From NCBI GenBank assembly GCA_026826555.1, contig JAKSZT010000142.1:1101591-1165590 (forward strand): a DNA stretch of 64,000 bases, written 5' to 3'. Made by a program: the position numbers and the translations under genes. Positions 36,111-47,908 of the stretch are shown piece by piece. The stretch comes from Tolypeutes matacus. Its lineage: Eukaryota; Chordata; Mammalia; Cingulata; Chlamyphoridae. Under the pieces are notes generated by a model. The model saw only the letters and a list, made by a program, of their open reading frames with translations. It was not told the DNA's origin and did not search any database. Within the stretch, counting starts at the first letter, position 1. Each line of letters begins with the position of its first letter.

Positions 36111-38635
36111 AACAAAGCCCACCTAAAGATCTGATGACTCTCTAGGGGAATGTGATTTTTAAAAATTTGATATTTACTACTGATGAGAGCTTAGACATTG
36201 TACAATTATATACAATCAGATAGTATAGCAAACTGCCAAGTTGTATTGATATTCTTTTTATTGTGGTAGAAAAGATAATCCCAAAGGTTAAAGATGTACT
36301 GCTTTTTAGGACATTAACTAGTTTACATCTAAATTAGAAATCTTATTTCAGGATTCTTTTTTTATTCCCTGATTTTATTAAATCTCATATTCTGTTTTGA
36401 ACTGGTTTTATCATCCTCCTGCCCCTCCTTGATTAATTAAATACTTTTTTTTGGCATGTACTCATCACCTATTTGTGTGAGAATTATGCTTTTTAACGTT
36501 TAAAAAAGTATACATTGGCAGCAACAATTTCTAAACTATATTCCATGACTAGTGACAACAGCTGCATTTTCTGGATAAGATCCAGTTAGATAAACTGTTT
36601 GAGATGCTGTCAAGAGACACTCAAATGTTGTACAAAGGCTCTGGAGCAACTTGAAGGAAGTGTCTCAGGGATAACTTGGCATTTAGTCTGCAGCCTAGCC
36701 CACTCCTGGGAGCATGGTTGAGATGGGAACCAGCGAGAATCTTTTTACTCAGGTACAGACTGAGGTTTGGGAAAGTGGTGGCATATGTAGTACTGCACTA
36801 ATCAATCCAAAGTAAGTAAAATGAGTCCGCTGTGTTATATACTCAGGTCTTACTGTTTCAGAGCCTGCAGGGCCCAGGGTCAGCAATGTAGCCAGCACTG
36901 AGATTCAGACATTTCAGACAACAGAAGCCTAGGAAATCCCAGGGCTCATTAGGCTGAGCAGTGGTATAAGGACCATAAAAGCCTTGGATACAGTCAGAGC
37001 CCTGGGAGCAGGAGAGCTTAACCATCCACACAGCCAGCTTCAATTAGAACTTGACTTATAAAGAAGCAACAGGACACAAACTGGGAAATTGTGATGGTCT
37101 GAGGATTGCTCAATTTGCTGGACTGAGACTGAGAAGAGGTGGCTAATGGGATGAATGTCAGGGTAGCAGATTCTTTCCTGGAAACCCCACAGCTTCTAGT
37201 ATGCAATTATGTAAGTTTCTCAGACATTTATTCAAAGCACTATTCACCCTCCTTTGCTCCTTTTTCTATCTCTGATACCATTTTTATTCCTCCTGATGTC
37301 CTTACCTCTTTTCTCTATATGCTCTGACATTTATCAGGTTTAAATTTAAGAAATCATTTGAGTTTTGTTGTTTTAAATTTATACGATTAGAAGCTTTCAC
37401 AATGCAATGACATTCCCATAGCATCAGGGAATTTTAAGCCTGGTGGTGTCTTGGAAGGTGGTTGCAAGGTTCGGATATGATATGATAAAATTTATATAAC
37501 TCAAGATACTGGATTCATGGAAATATATATTTAAGACTACCTAATTCTACTATAGTCCCTCCTAGATGCTATTTCTATTCCTTTAATTATTTCAGTTCCT
37601 TTTTGACAAATCCTCTTCACTTCCCTTAAATGCAACATAAAATGTAATATATCAAAAAGACCAAGTTGTTTAGAGTAGAAAGATTATGCCCTTCTCAATA
37701 GGCAATACCATCACAAGTACAATCTCTAAATAATGGTGCCTGTGGAGAAAATAGAAAATGCATTAGATATCCCCCAAAGGAGTTGCATGGCATTGAACTC
37801 CAACTAGCACATTGTTTTCCATCCTCATTATGGTCCAGTTTCTTCCTCTAAGATAGAATGCTTTTAGTTTAACACAGAAAAAATAAGCAGGCAAAATACC
37901 GAAACATGATATACTCCATTGTTAAAAAAGAACTATATCAACTTCCATGGGGAAGACTTTATTACTTCTGTCAGTATTTTCCTCATAAACTCCTCTTGTT
38001 CTCTGCTTAGAAAAACTAGACAATAACTGTTCAGCTCTCCATAAGTAGCCCATGATTATTTAAAGAGCTTGGACTTTGTCTTCTTTCCCTTCATACCGTA
38101 AGGGGCCATTTCATAATGACTTTCACTTCTCATAAGTATTCTTAACAGCTTTGGCTTATTTTACTAACTTAAAAAATATTTCCACTAACTTTTACAAATT
38201 CTCTAGGTTATTATTAGGTTTTGAAGCATGAAATACTTGATAGAATCTGATCCAACTGCTGGAAATGTGATTATGCATCTATCAAGATTATGAGTATGTC
38301 CATTTATAGACATTCTTGCATGGAAAAGAACTTAAGCAAGCTCTGTGAGTTAGAAAATGTACATCGCTGTACAGATAGAATAAAGGACATTTTGGATTTC
38401 TTGGGTGTTGCTTTCCTGGCCCCTGAAGGGGTTTGGTATAACAAACTGTGTTGTGGTGGAAAGTGGTTTTGGGGGATGGACACATTTTATGCTGATGGAA
38501 AGTGTTCTTTTCAATAGCTATAGGCAGAATTTCTTGCTATGATCAGAGACTTTACTTCCTAAGTGATTTGAGCCTCCTAACATACACATTTATAATAACT
38601 ATTAACCCTTGTACAACATAATATTTCATAGTTTA
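36111..38635. other. Intergenic upstream of the OR4Q3-like gene
   Basis: No gene recognised on either strand. An untranslated first exon of the OR4 gene could lie here but cannot be placed by eye. Confidence 0.4.
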
Positions 38636-38639
38636 CAAA

Positions 38640-38930
38640 TCATTCTTCCTTTAATTTGATAAATTATTGAGCACCTTTTATGCAGTAAGCACTCTGGTGT
38701 GGGTATAAAGATGAATAAGAACTATTTTATTAACTTGAGGACCTTAGTCATAGTGCTCATAGACACATTACATTTGATTTTCAAGACAACCTTGTAAGAT
38801 GTTATCCCTACATTAGATTGATTAAACAAAGAATAAAATTCAGAGTGGTTTCATGCCCTGTCTGAGGTCACTCCATTGGTAAATGGTGGAGCTGGGCATT
38901 GGATCAAGATCTGCTAATACAGAAGGATAT
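38640..38930 (-). repeat. MIR-family SINE, antisense
   Basis: 'tattgagcaccttttatgc', 'ggtttcatgccctgtctga' and 'taaatggtggagctgggca' match the reverse complement of a MIR/MIR3-type SINE. Confidence 0.7.
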
Positions 38931-39244
38931 TTTATTAAGTGATATTATTATTCTGTCTATATTAAAAATGGAATAATTCTCATGCTGTCATGTAGGCTTC
39001 CCTGTCTCCATTCCCAGGGCTGTAAATGCAATTTAAAGACATTACAGGAATAAAATGTTGGACAAAATCCAAAATGTCCCTTGTTCTATCTGTACAGAGA
39101 TGTGCATTTTCTACCTTACAGAGCTTGCTTAAGTTCTTTTCCATCCAAGATTATGACTCTATAAATGGACAGACTCATAATCCTGATAACTCATTTTTTT
39201 TTGCCTATTGTATAAATTAAATCTCTCTTGTTCTAATTTAATTA

Positions 39245-39256
39245 TTCTTTCTCCAG
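39245..39256 (+). promoter_or_regulatory. Candidate splice acceptor before the OR4Q3-like CDS
   Basis: 'attctttctccag' is a pyrimidine tract ending in AG at 39255-39256, 22 bp before the start codon. OR genes commonly have a noncoding 5' exon joined just upstream of a single coding exon. The donor and first exon are not identified. Confidence 0.55.
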
Positions 39257-39278
39257 GTCACTTGGTATTCTTGGCTTG

Positions 39279-40226
39279 ATGAAAAAAGAAAATGATTCGA
39301 AGGTGATGGGGTTTGTTCTTCTGGGTCTATCATCCTCCTGGGAGCTGCAGCTCTTTCTCTTTTTACTATTTTTGGTGTTTTACGTGTCTATTGTCCTGGG
39401 GAATATCTTGATAGTGATGACAGTGTGGGCTGATGCTCACCTGCTCCAATCTCCTATGTACTATTTTTTAGGCCATCTCTCTTTCATTGACCTATGTCTG
39501 AGCTGTGTTACTGTTCCCAAGATGTTAGGGGATTTCCTACAGCAGGGCAAGACCATCTCGTTTTTGGGCTGCCTAGCCCAGATCTTCTTTCTCCACTTTC
39601 TGGGAGCCAGTGAGATGTTTCTGCTGACGGTCATGGCCTACGATAGGTATGTTGCCATATGTAATCCTTTGCACTATCTGATAGTCATGAACCGCCAGGT
39701 GTGCCTTCAGTTGGTTTTTGCTTGCTGGTGTGGGGGTTTCATCCACTCTATCACACAGTTCATGCTGGTTATCCAGCTGCCCTTCTGTGGCCCCAATGAA
39801 CTGGACAACTTCTACTGTGATGTCCCACAGGTCATCAAGCTGGCCTGCACAGACACCTATGTGGTGGAGGTACTGATGGTCTCAAATAGTGGCCTGCTGT
39901 CTCTCTTCTGCTTCTTGGTTTTGCTATTCTCTTATGCTGTCATCCTGATCACCCTGAGGACTCGATTCCAGCAGGGCCAGAGCAAGGCACTCTCTACCTG
40001 TGCTTCTCACCTAACAGTAGTCAGCCTGATTTTTGTTCCATGTATATTCATCTATCTGAGGCCTTTCTGCAGTTTCTCTGTGGATAAAGTGTTTTCTGTC
40101 TTTTACACATTGATCACACCTATGTTGAACCCCCTCATCTACACACTCAGAAATGCTGATATGAAGACAGCTATGAAGAAACTGAGAAAAAAGAAAGTGG
40201 CATCTTGCTGCCCTAGTAAAAACTGA
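39279..40226 (+). CDS. OR4Q3: Olfactory receptor family 4, OR4Q3-like
   Basis: Intact single-exon frame of 315 aa. The ATG at 39279 is used; the frame also extends one codon up to a TTG. This is a class A GPCR of the ciliary membrane of olfactory neurons, expected to couple odorant binding to Golf and adenylyl cyclase. Visible landmarks: N-glycosylation sequon at Asn5 (NDS), TM1 'LGNIL' (Gly41-Asn42), TM2 'SPMYYFLGHLSFIDLC' (58-73), TM3 Cys98 paired in the family with loop-2 Cys180, 'MAYDRYVAIC' (119-128), loop-2 'LPFCGPNELDNFYCDVP' (167-183), TM5 Ser-Tyr at 218-219, TM6 'KALSTCASHLTVV' (236-248) and TM7 'PMLNPLIYTLRN' (281-292). It closely resembles human OR4Q3 from memory, down to the start MKKENDSKV. 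One oddity: the usual N-terminal 'TEF' reads 'MGF' (residues 10-12). The ligand is unknown. Confidence 0.93.
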   Translation: MKKENDSKVMGFVLLGLSSSWELQLFLFLLFLVFYVSIVLGNILIVMTVWADAHLLQSPMYYFLGHLSFIDLCLSCVTVPKMLGDFLQQGKTISFLGCLAQIFFLHFLGASEMFLLTVMAYDRYVAICNPLHYLIVMNRQVCLQLVFACWCGGFIHSITQFMLVIQLPFCGPNELDNFYCDVPQVIKLACTDTYVVEVLMVSNSGLLSLFCFLVLLFSYAVILITLRTRFQQGQSKALSTCASHLTVVSLIFVPCIFIYLRPFCSFSVDKVFSVFYTLITPMLNPLIYTLRNADMKTAMKKLRKKKVASCCPSKN

Positions 40227-40498
40227 GTGGAAAGAGGTGATTTAAAAAGCATATTTTCTTGGGACACTCTTGATTCAACTTGTACTAGAAGATGAAGGAA
40301 TGGAAAAAATTTGGTGACTTTGGAATAAAAGAGAAGACAGTATAAAAATTATAACATGTTGCTCTTGATTATAGCAAGGAGGTATTGGTAGCTTTTGTGG
40401 GTGTTCAATAATAAGCAGGAACTCAGGAGTATTTACTGGCCCAAGAATGATATCAGGAGTTGAGTACTAGGATCAGAGGAGACCTTGGAAGGTCAATA

Positions 40499-40705
40499 CC
40501 GCTATCCTTTTTTTTTTTTTTAAAGATTTTATTTATTTATTCATTTATCCCCCCCTTGCTGCTTGTGCTCCCTGGGTCAGCTAACCACGCCGTGCAGGCG
40601 GGCTTGCCTTCACCAGGAGGCCCCGGGAACCGAACCCGGGGCCTCCCATATGGTAAACGGGAGCCCTACTGATTGAGCCACAGCCGCTTCCCCCGCTATC
40701 CTTTT
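40499..40705 (-). mobile_element. tRNA-derived SINE (xenarthran DAS-like), 13-bp TSD
   Basis: 'ccgctatcctttt' at 40499-40511 and 40693-40705 brackets a 181-bp SINE (40512-40692). In minus orientation it starts GGGGGAAGCGGCTGTGGC, has an A box TGGCTCAATCAG (40680-40669) and a B box GGTTCGGTTCC (40636-40626), both close to RNA polymerase III promoter consensus, then a GC-rich region and an A-rich tail. The start and box arrangement fit the DAS family of armadillos and relatives. It lies about 270 bp after the OR4Q3-like stop codon. Confidence 0.85.
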
Positions 40706-42870
40706 GTCTATAATTAGGCTCTATTTATTTGATTCATTTCACCTTTTAATTCTTTTCAAATAAAAAATAATACATCTCCTGAAGTATATGCCAGGAAGTT
40801 CCTTCTATCTCTTTGTCGTCTCTTCTGAAGCAGTATGAATTCCTTTTGCCCTGTCACTAACAGTGCCTGAAACAACACTAACCACCTCTATATTAGCAAG
40901 CACTGAGGAACTGTGTATGATATTGTGCCAAACTTAGAAATGCAGTTTGACAGTTCATTTGAATTTATCTTATGTTCTTAGTAAAGTTTATATGTGATTA
41001 AAAGGAAATCTGAGAGTGCTGGGGTGATGAAAAGTATTTGTATTCCATTGTAGATGTTTCTCTACTGGAGGCATCTCATTTTCACCTTGAGTTTTTCCTT
41101 GAGTGGGATTATAGTGGCGGTGAGCTGATAAACTGATGCTCCAACTTATCAAAACGTTTAAGGCCTCTGCACTCTAAAGAAAAGAGAATGAAAGAAATAA
41201 GCCAAGGGTTTAAAGCACTCTTATAGATAGCCTGGTCCCTGTCCTTGAAGTACTCACAGTTATTACTTCTGAGTCTCAAAAGTGCTTGGAGGAGTAGGTA
41301 ATACTATTAAACTTCATGCTTATGAATGAACTCAGAGTTAAATGATTTGACCGAGATCACTTGGAAAAGTGTAATAAACCAACAAAACTAGTAATTTTAT
41401 AGAATTAAGATTAAGTTAATATTTTCCCCTCAGAAATAATATTTGTCCCAATTTTATGGGCAAATTGATTAATTTCTTCTATACCTGTGTAGGAGTTCCA
41501 GAGCTAGGATATCCCTTATATAGGTCACGGATACATTTAATTTGAAGGTTATCTACTTTGGACATAGACTCCTTCTTACATCTCATGGTTATGGAGAAAT
41601 ATTTATTATATTTATTAAGTTATTATTGCTACTAATTACTACTAATTGCTAATTATTACTATATGATATCAAAATGATAGATTTTTAGCAATATATTTAT
41701 ATGTCCTCACTTTATTTCCTAATCAATTGCTATGGAGGCACTTCTAATTACGTAGTCAAAAAACAAACCTCAGAAAAATTGTCTAAAACTCCATCTAAAA
41801 CTTGGATGTTCTGGGAAATTTGCAATACCTTGTAGTCATATAAGAGATTACTTTATTTTGGAACAAAGAATGGATTTTCACTTTCGTGCTGAGGTGTTAA
41901 TGACTTTATCTTTAAGAAAGTATCTGTCTGTCTCTCTGCCTGTATATGTTTGTATGATGTATTGCTACAGAAGGATTCCTTGCTGGCAAAGAATAATGCA
42001 GCCATTTGGGTGATTTTTAAATAGGATGGGTGAGGATAGGGGTGGCATCCCTGGTAGTGCTCACATCTCCTATCTCACCTCACTTCCCTCAACATTTTCA
42101 AGGGGCCTTTGGCTACAATGCATATGTAATGAAGGCAAGAGGAAACTGCCAGCCAGGGAGTAGTGTGTGAGTTGAGAGAAAGGCTGTAATGTACTGTATA
42201 TAAACCAAGCACATTGTAGGCACTGAAGCTTAGCGTGTTCTTTGAGAACCAGCTGGCAGCAGCATTTCTTCTTTTTGATGCTCTTCTTTTGTAGCAAAGT
42301 TTAGAACTTCGGGAAATCATTTTAAATTTCCTGTTGGTAGCTGAGATTCACAACATTATATTTAGAAAAACAAAACTTGTGCATTTCCTTTTGCCTTTCC
42401 AGTTCCCCAATACTTGCTTATATTACTTTCTTTTTATTAATATAACTGATAAAGTTTCTGTTTTCCTGACTGTACATGACTGATCAACTAGTTGCCTCAG
42501 GTTCCAAAGTTCCCTTTCCAAATGCCCTGAGCCCACTTCCAGGGATTTCCTGAGCCTCTTCTTTGGGTCTCTCTTCCTAAGTATAGACCAGGCTATGGTG
42601 TGTGCACCCCTAGGCGGGAGGGGTGGCTGAAGGGCACTGTGTGCCCAGCCTGAGGACAGAGCCTGGACAGGAGGACTTCAGGGTCCACATCATGCATGAG
42701 AGGCCTCTCGTGGTGGGGGCTGGAACCAGAAGAGGCAGGTTGGGTGCTGGCGACTGAGGGTTGGGGGCTAGAGGCCTGTTTTTTCTACACTGCCACGTAC
42801 AGGACTCCAGAAGTCTGGAGTTTAGAATTTCAAACTGGCCTTGAAGTCATTACACAAATTTGAGAACATG
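40706..42870. other. Intergenic; one MIR piece and a GC-rich patch
   Basis: A diverged antisense MIR piece lies at about 41260-41400 ('gatttgaccgagatcacttg'). About 42480-42830 is clearly richer in G and C than its surroundings but shows no open frame or known motif. Confidence 0.4.
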
Positions 42871-42879
42871 TTTTTAAAA

Positions 42880-43478
42880 TTTTGTTAGCTTGATTTATAA
42901 CTTTTAAGTATTTAGGTGTATAGTAAATGGGCTCCATTTGTTCTTTTGCCCTGGGTCCCACAGATATTTGGGGTAGGTCTGCTCGTTCTTTCCAGGACCT
43001 CTGGGAGTAGTGAAAGGAGATGAATGATTAAGGCTTTGATTGGGCCATGTTAGTAGGATGTTGAGTCTCCACCCCCTTGGTGGGTGCGGACTCACAGAAA
43101 AACTGCATCGCAGAGAAAGGAGGTGGGAGTTTTGAATTTGGAGCCTGGCAAGTAAACACACAGGAGAACACAGAGGAATAGAGATGGCTCCTTAGACACA
43201 GCAGAAGCCCCAGAGAGAGAGACAAAGCCATTTGCCTCATACTCTACAGCTGGCCTTGTGGAGAGAGCCCAGCAGTTGAGCTTCCTGTGAAGCCTGAACC
43301 CTTAGCAGATGTTGGCAGCCATGTTGCTCCAACACGTGGAAATAGACTTTGGTGAGGGAAGTAACTTATGCTTTATGGCCTGGAATAACTGTAAGCTTCT
43401 ACCCCAGATATATACTTTTTATAAAAGCCAACAGGTTTCTGGTATTTTGCACCAGCACCCTTTTGGCTGACGAATACA
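42880..43478 (+). mobile_element. ERVL-MaLR-like LTR
   Basis: Shares blocks with the antisense LTR at 12808-13430: 'attaaggctttgattgggcc', 'cagctggccttgtggagag', 'taacttatgctttatggcc' and 'aaagccaacaggtttctgg', ending 'ttggctgacgaataca'. The 5' end is diverged or truncated. Confidence 0.68.
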
Positions 43479-44440
43479 CCATGTAATGCAATAGCTTTTT
43501 AGGAAGAAATAATTCATAAAGGAATAAATTGGTATTTCTTATCCCATGCCCTCCATTGCCACTGTCCCAATTCAAGCCATTACTACATAACATATTGTAA
43601 GTAAAAAGCCTTTTGATGGGATTCCAAATTTCCAGGCCATCCATATCACCATCAGAGAAGTCTTTCGATACCAAAACTTGCTTTTGGTCACTTCTCAAAT
43701 TTCTTCAAAGATTCCCAGTCACCGAAAGAATAAAGCCTAAATTTCATAGCATGACATAGAAGACTTTTTATTAATTTAACCACAGCCTATCTTCCAAGCC
43801 TCATATCTCACCATTCATCTTCCCATCCTCCACCTACCTCCAGAGAAACCTACTATTCAGCCATAAGAACTAAAGATTTTCATTCCAGAAATTCAACCTT
43901 ACCCACTTTTAGAATGAGTCCTGCCTGGGTCTGTTATGGCTTTTGGGTAGATCAGATCCTTAAAGTCTGGAATTAGTTTTGCTGCCCTAAGATTAGTAAC
44001 TGGTATATCTTTGCTTAACCCTGAGTAAGTACAAGCCCAACAAGATTCATCCTTCTCCCTGACTTCCCAAAATTTGCCCACTCCTTATACTGTGTTTAGG
44101 CTTTAATTTCAAGGGTTACCCTGCATTTCTTCTATGAGTACTTCAGCCTTTTTCTAAGCTCAGCATATGTGGATAGGTTTGTGGCATCATGTTAACCAAT
44201 GGCAATGACCATATGACTGGCCCTTCACTGTTGTCTGAGTTCTGGCCCAACTTAGAAAGTTGCCTTCATGAGACTTTGCTATCATCACCCTCTTGCAACC
44301 ATTGTTTTCTAGGTTCTGACCAGATAGATCAGACCACTTAGCAATAACAGCAGTAATAAAAATTATGTAAAAAATTTTAAGCTTTAAAAAATTTTCCATT
44401 TAACATTATATTTGCAAGGGTTTTATACCATCATTTATAA
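43479..44440. other. Intergenic; L2 piece at about 43700-43860
   Basis: The L2 piece shows 'cagtcaccgaaagaataaag' and 'tcttcccatcctccacctac'. The rest is unrecognised and has no gene. Confidence 0.45.
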
Positions 44441-44449
44441 ATTTAAATG

Positions 44450-44665
44450 ATTAAATTTTTTTTAGAATATTTTTAAAGTTCACATGAAAGATGAAAAGAT
44501 AGTACAGAGATTCCTGTATACCTCACTCCCAGTTTCTATATTGTTAAACAATCTTACATTATTATGATATATTTGTCACAGCTAATGAACCAATATTGAT
44601 ATATTATTTTGAACTAAATACCACAATTTATTCAGATTCAGATTTCATTAGTTTTTCCTTAATGA
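44450..44665 (-). repeat. L1M 3'-end fragment, antisense
   Basis: 'cagagattcctgtatacctc', 'aatgaaccaatattgatat' and 'ccacaatttattcagattc' fit the antisense 3' UTR of old L1M families. Confidence 0.6.
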
Positions 44666-44889
44666 ATAGACTTACTTAAAGTTACCCATTTTTTATTTAT
44701 GGGCATATTGATTATTGATTTATTGACTTTTTGCTTTTTCTTTTCCCAAGTATCTTTTTATTATTATTCTCTAAGCAAACACAATAATGCTTCTGGTGAG
44801 CTTCTGTTATTTAGAGGAAATGGCAATATCTGTAAAGGAAACATTCATAGGGTAGTTCTGTTTCCAATTTCTTAAGTGAATAGCTTTTT

Positions 44890-46776
44890 AAAAATTTTAA
44901 AAATTTAAAAATTTTTTTATTTTTTAAAAGATACTTAGATTACATAAGTGTTACACAAATAATATAGGGACTTCCATATGTCCCACTCTCCACACCTCCC
45001 ATACCCTCCCACATAAATAACATCCTTTATTAGTGTGGCACATTCATTGCAATTGATAAATGCATCGTGGGACATTGCCACTGAGCATGGACCATAGTTC
45101 ACATTGTAGTGTATGCTTTCTCCCACACAATTCTGCATGTTATGGGGTGATATAAAATGGCCTATATCTGTCATTGCAATGTCATTCAGGACAATTCCTA
45201 AGTCCCAAAAAAGTCCCCATATTACAACCATTTCCCCCTCTCCCTGCCCACAGATCCTCCAGTGGCCACTGGCTCCACATCAATGTTGAAATTTCTTTCA
45301 TTGCTAGAATCATATCATGTCCACAGTAGAATACCAGTAAGTCCACTCTAGTCCATAATTCATTCCCCAATTCTGAGTATTCTGGGATAGTGATGTCCAC
45401 TCCACCTCTAATTGAGAGGGGGCTTCAATCCCATACAACCAATGGATGGGACTCTCTTGCCTGCAGTTGTAGGCTCCCTCATTTCCCTGGGATAGTGGTT
45501 GTCAATCCTCACCTCCTTGTTAGTTGTCCTGGGTGAGTCCAATGAACTGGAGAGTAGGTGTTGCAATTCTGCTGAGCTCAGGGCCCAGCTGGCATATGGA
45601 CAGCTCAAAGATTCCAATCTCTAGAATGTGCACCTACAAATTCCAGCACCAAGTATAAGTTTAAATAGAAGGGACAGATAAACCATGTGTAAAGAAGCCA
45701 TAACTGAATCTAACTCTGTCACTCTCAGGAGCACAAACTGCAAAGTAGGGCTGACTGGCAAGGCACCAAACTCTGGAACCATCTGCCCTGACCATATGAC
45801 CTGGGTGTCTCCAGAGCCCTCAGAAATCCCACTATTTGAGGTAGTATCTACTTTGGCAGTCTATAAGATCCTGCTGAGATGTGTATAAGTATTACCTCTG
45901 GGATGACGTCCCGACTCACTTGGAAGTTTCTTATCTATATAAACTCATCTGTCTTCACTCCCCCCCTTTTTTTCCAGTTTCTTTGCTAGTTTTTGCTTGG
46001 TAGTAATCCCTTGGTGCCAAGGAGGCTCTTCCCTGGGAGCCATGTCCCATGCTGGGGGAAAGGCAATGCATTTATATGCTGAGTTTTGCTTAGAGAGAGG
46101 CCAGACTTGAGCAACAAGGAGGCTCTCAGGAGGCAACTCTTAGGAACCCCACAACAGTAGGCTAAGTTTCAATTTCAAAAGCAAAGTCTCATAAGCACAG
46201 TCATCAATATCAAGGACCATCCTCCTTCACCAGTCATTGCCCCTCTACTTGGGGGAATGTTGCTACTCCATTATAGAATGTGGCAGAGCTCTCCAGGATG
46301 GGAATTCAACATTCTCTCAGTTATTGTGTGAGTCTCCACCCACTGTGACAATATGAACATCTGAACATATTCATATACTTTATATATATGCCCAGGTGAA
46401 CCTCCTCCCATGTATCTCCCACCACTGACACCCCACACCAATGATCCACCCCTGGCCCAGCTGCACCCCTTCTGTGATCCAAAGCTTCCTCAAAAATGAA
46501 GCCAATAAAATAGCCAAATGCAATTAATAGGAAAATGAAATAATAATGGTAGGTCTAAATAAAAGAAATAAAATACATAAAATTTCAAAAACTAAAACTA
46601 AAATAAAATTAAAAGATTGGGATATTTAAAAATAATGAAAAATACTAAGAAAACTTTTTTGACATTTTGTTTTTCATCATTGTAATATCTGGTGTCCTGT
46701 ATGTACAGTGACATTTTCTTCCATTTATTTCCCAGTGTTTTACTTTCTTTCATTTTGTATTCAAAGAAGTTTTAGG
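44890..46776 (-). mobile_element. 1.8 kb L1-type repeat, split by a full-length L1
   Basis: Antisense copy, 3' end at left ('cttccatatgtcccactc', 'cattagtgtggcacattc'-type block), extending through 'cattgctagaatcatatc', 'tgtcccatgctgggggaaa' and 'ttattgtgtgagtctccac' to about 46776, then resuming for about 14-30 bp after the L1 at 52994. Possible diverged outer TSD: 'aagtgaatagcttttt' at about 44875-44891 and 'aagtgaataagttttt' at about 53006-53021. It extends about 70 bp further at its 5' end than the 18.3-20.5 kb copy. Noncoding. Confidence 0.75.
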
Positions 46777-47908
46777 AGGACTTCCGGGAAGATGGCAGAC
46801 TAGTAGGACAAGGGAATCTCTTCTCTAGAAAAATAGCTAGAGGACAAGCTGAAACAGCCCTGAAAAAGATCTTCTAGGGTTTAGGACAGCAGGTGAAGGC
46901 TGCACACCACCCAGAGGAGAGAGGGACAGAAGAGGGAAATTGTGACTACAGTACTGTGAGTTGCAAGTGGCAGCTTCTGCTGCTGCTGGCACCCTCCCCC
47001 AAACTCTTCAGAATTCTCGGGCCTCTGGGTCTGCAATCACAGACAAAGGGGGCTTCAGGGATCTGCCATTCCCGGAAAGGGGAGAGAGAGGGACACAACC
47101 TTAGGCTGACTCAGGTTCTGACCTGAAATTTGGGCTGCAGAGCCCCATGGACACTTCCACACGGCAGTTTGCCCTGGGAGCCTAGAAAGGACTGGAGAAA
47201 TTTGACCCACCCAACCTCCCTCTCTTCTAGCCTGGACTAATTGTTGAGGACACCACAGGAGAGGGGAGAGAGAGCCTGGGGCTGACCCTACTTTGGACTC
47301 CCAGGTTTGGTCTGCCCTGTCCCGAGAGCCCTTCCAGGCTGGGTGGGGCTGCACCATTGTTTGCATTGGAGCCTGCAAGGGGCTAAAGATATACAAACCT
47401 CCCAATCTCATCCTCTACTAACAGGGACTGATTGTTGAGGATTCAGAAGGGAGTGGAAATATTTCCTAGCTGGAAAAAGGGGGGCACTACAAGAGAAGTC
47501 TGGAGAACTGTCTCAGAAAGTTTGAATCACAGGGCTCCTAGCCCCCAGACAGGAAGCTCTATCACATTGATCTGGTCTGTGTCACAACAAATACGCTCTG
47601 ACCAGGCATTGAATTGAGAGCAGCCAACAAGCGCCATCTCCTGGCAGACCAAGGAAGTGCACATAAGAAAATTAATAAGTAAGAGAGGCTTTTCCTGGCC
47701 TCTATAGCCTCCCTGCCCAAGGCCCTAGGAAACGACTCTACAACCAATTACTGGGTCCAGTGCCCAGTTTTGAGCAACCAGCAGAACAATCCTAACAATC
47801 AAGGTTGAGCCAAAAATCAAAGAGCGGTGGTAACTCACAGCCTCCTGCCACTAAAACCCCATAAAAGAGAAAGAGATAGAGCATCTGAGTAAAATACAAA
47901 CTAACCAG
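46777..47908 (+). promoter_or_regulatory. L1 5' UTR/promoter region with YY1-like site
   Basis: The L1 begins AGGACTTCCGGGAAGATGGC. The core AAGATGGC at 46789-46796 sits at +13 to +20, where human L1 has a YY1 site that sets the transcription start. The rest is GC-richer than the neighbourhood, as expected for an internal promoter. Activity is inferred. Confidence 0.65.

Noticed and set aside
46893..47411. Frames in the L1 5' UTR, including a 118-codon minus-strand frame
   Set aside because: Considered as an antisense ORF0-like protein, but there is no recognised motif and the GC-rich UTR gives long frames by chance.
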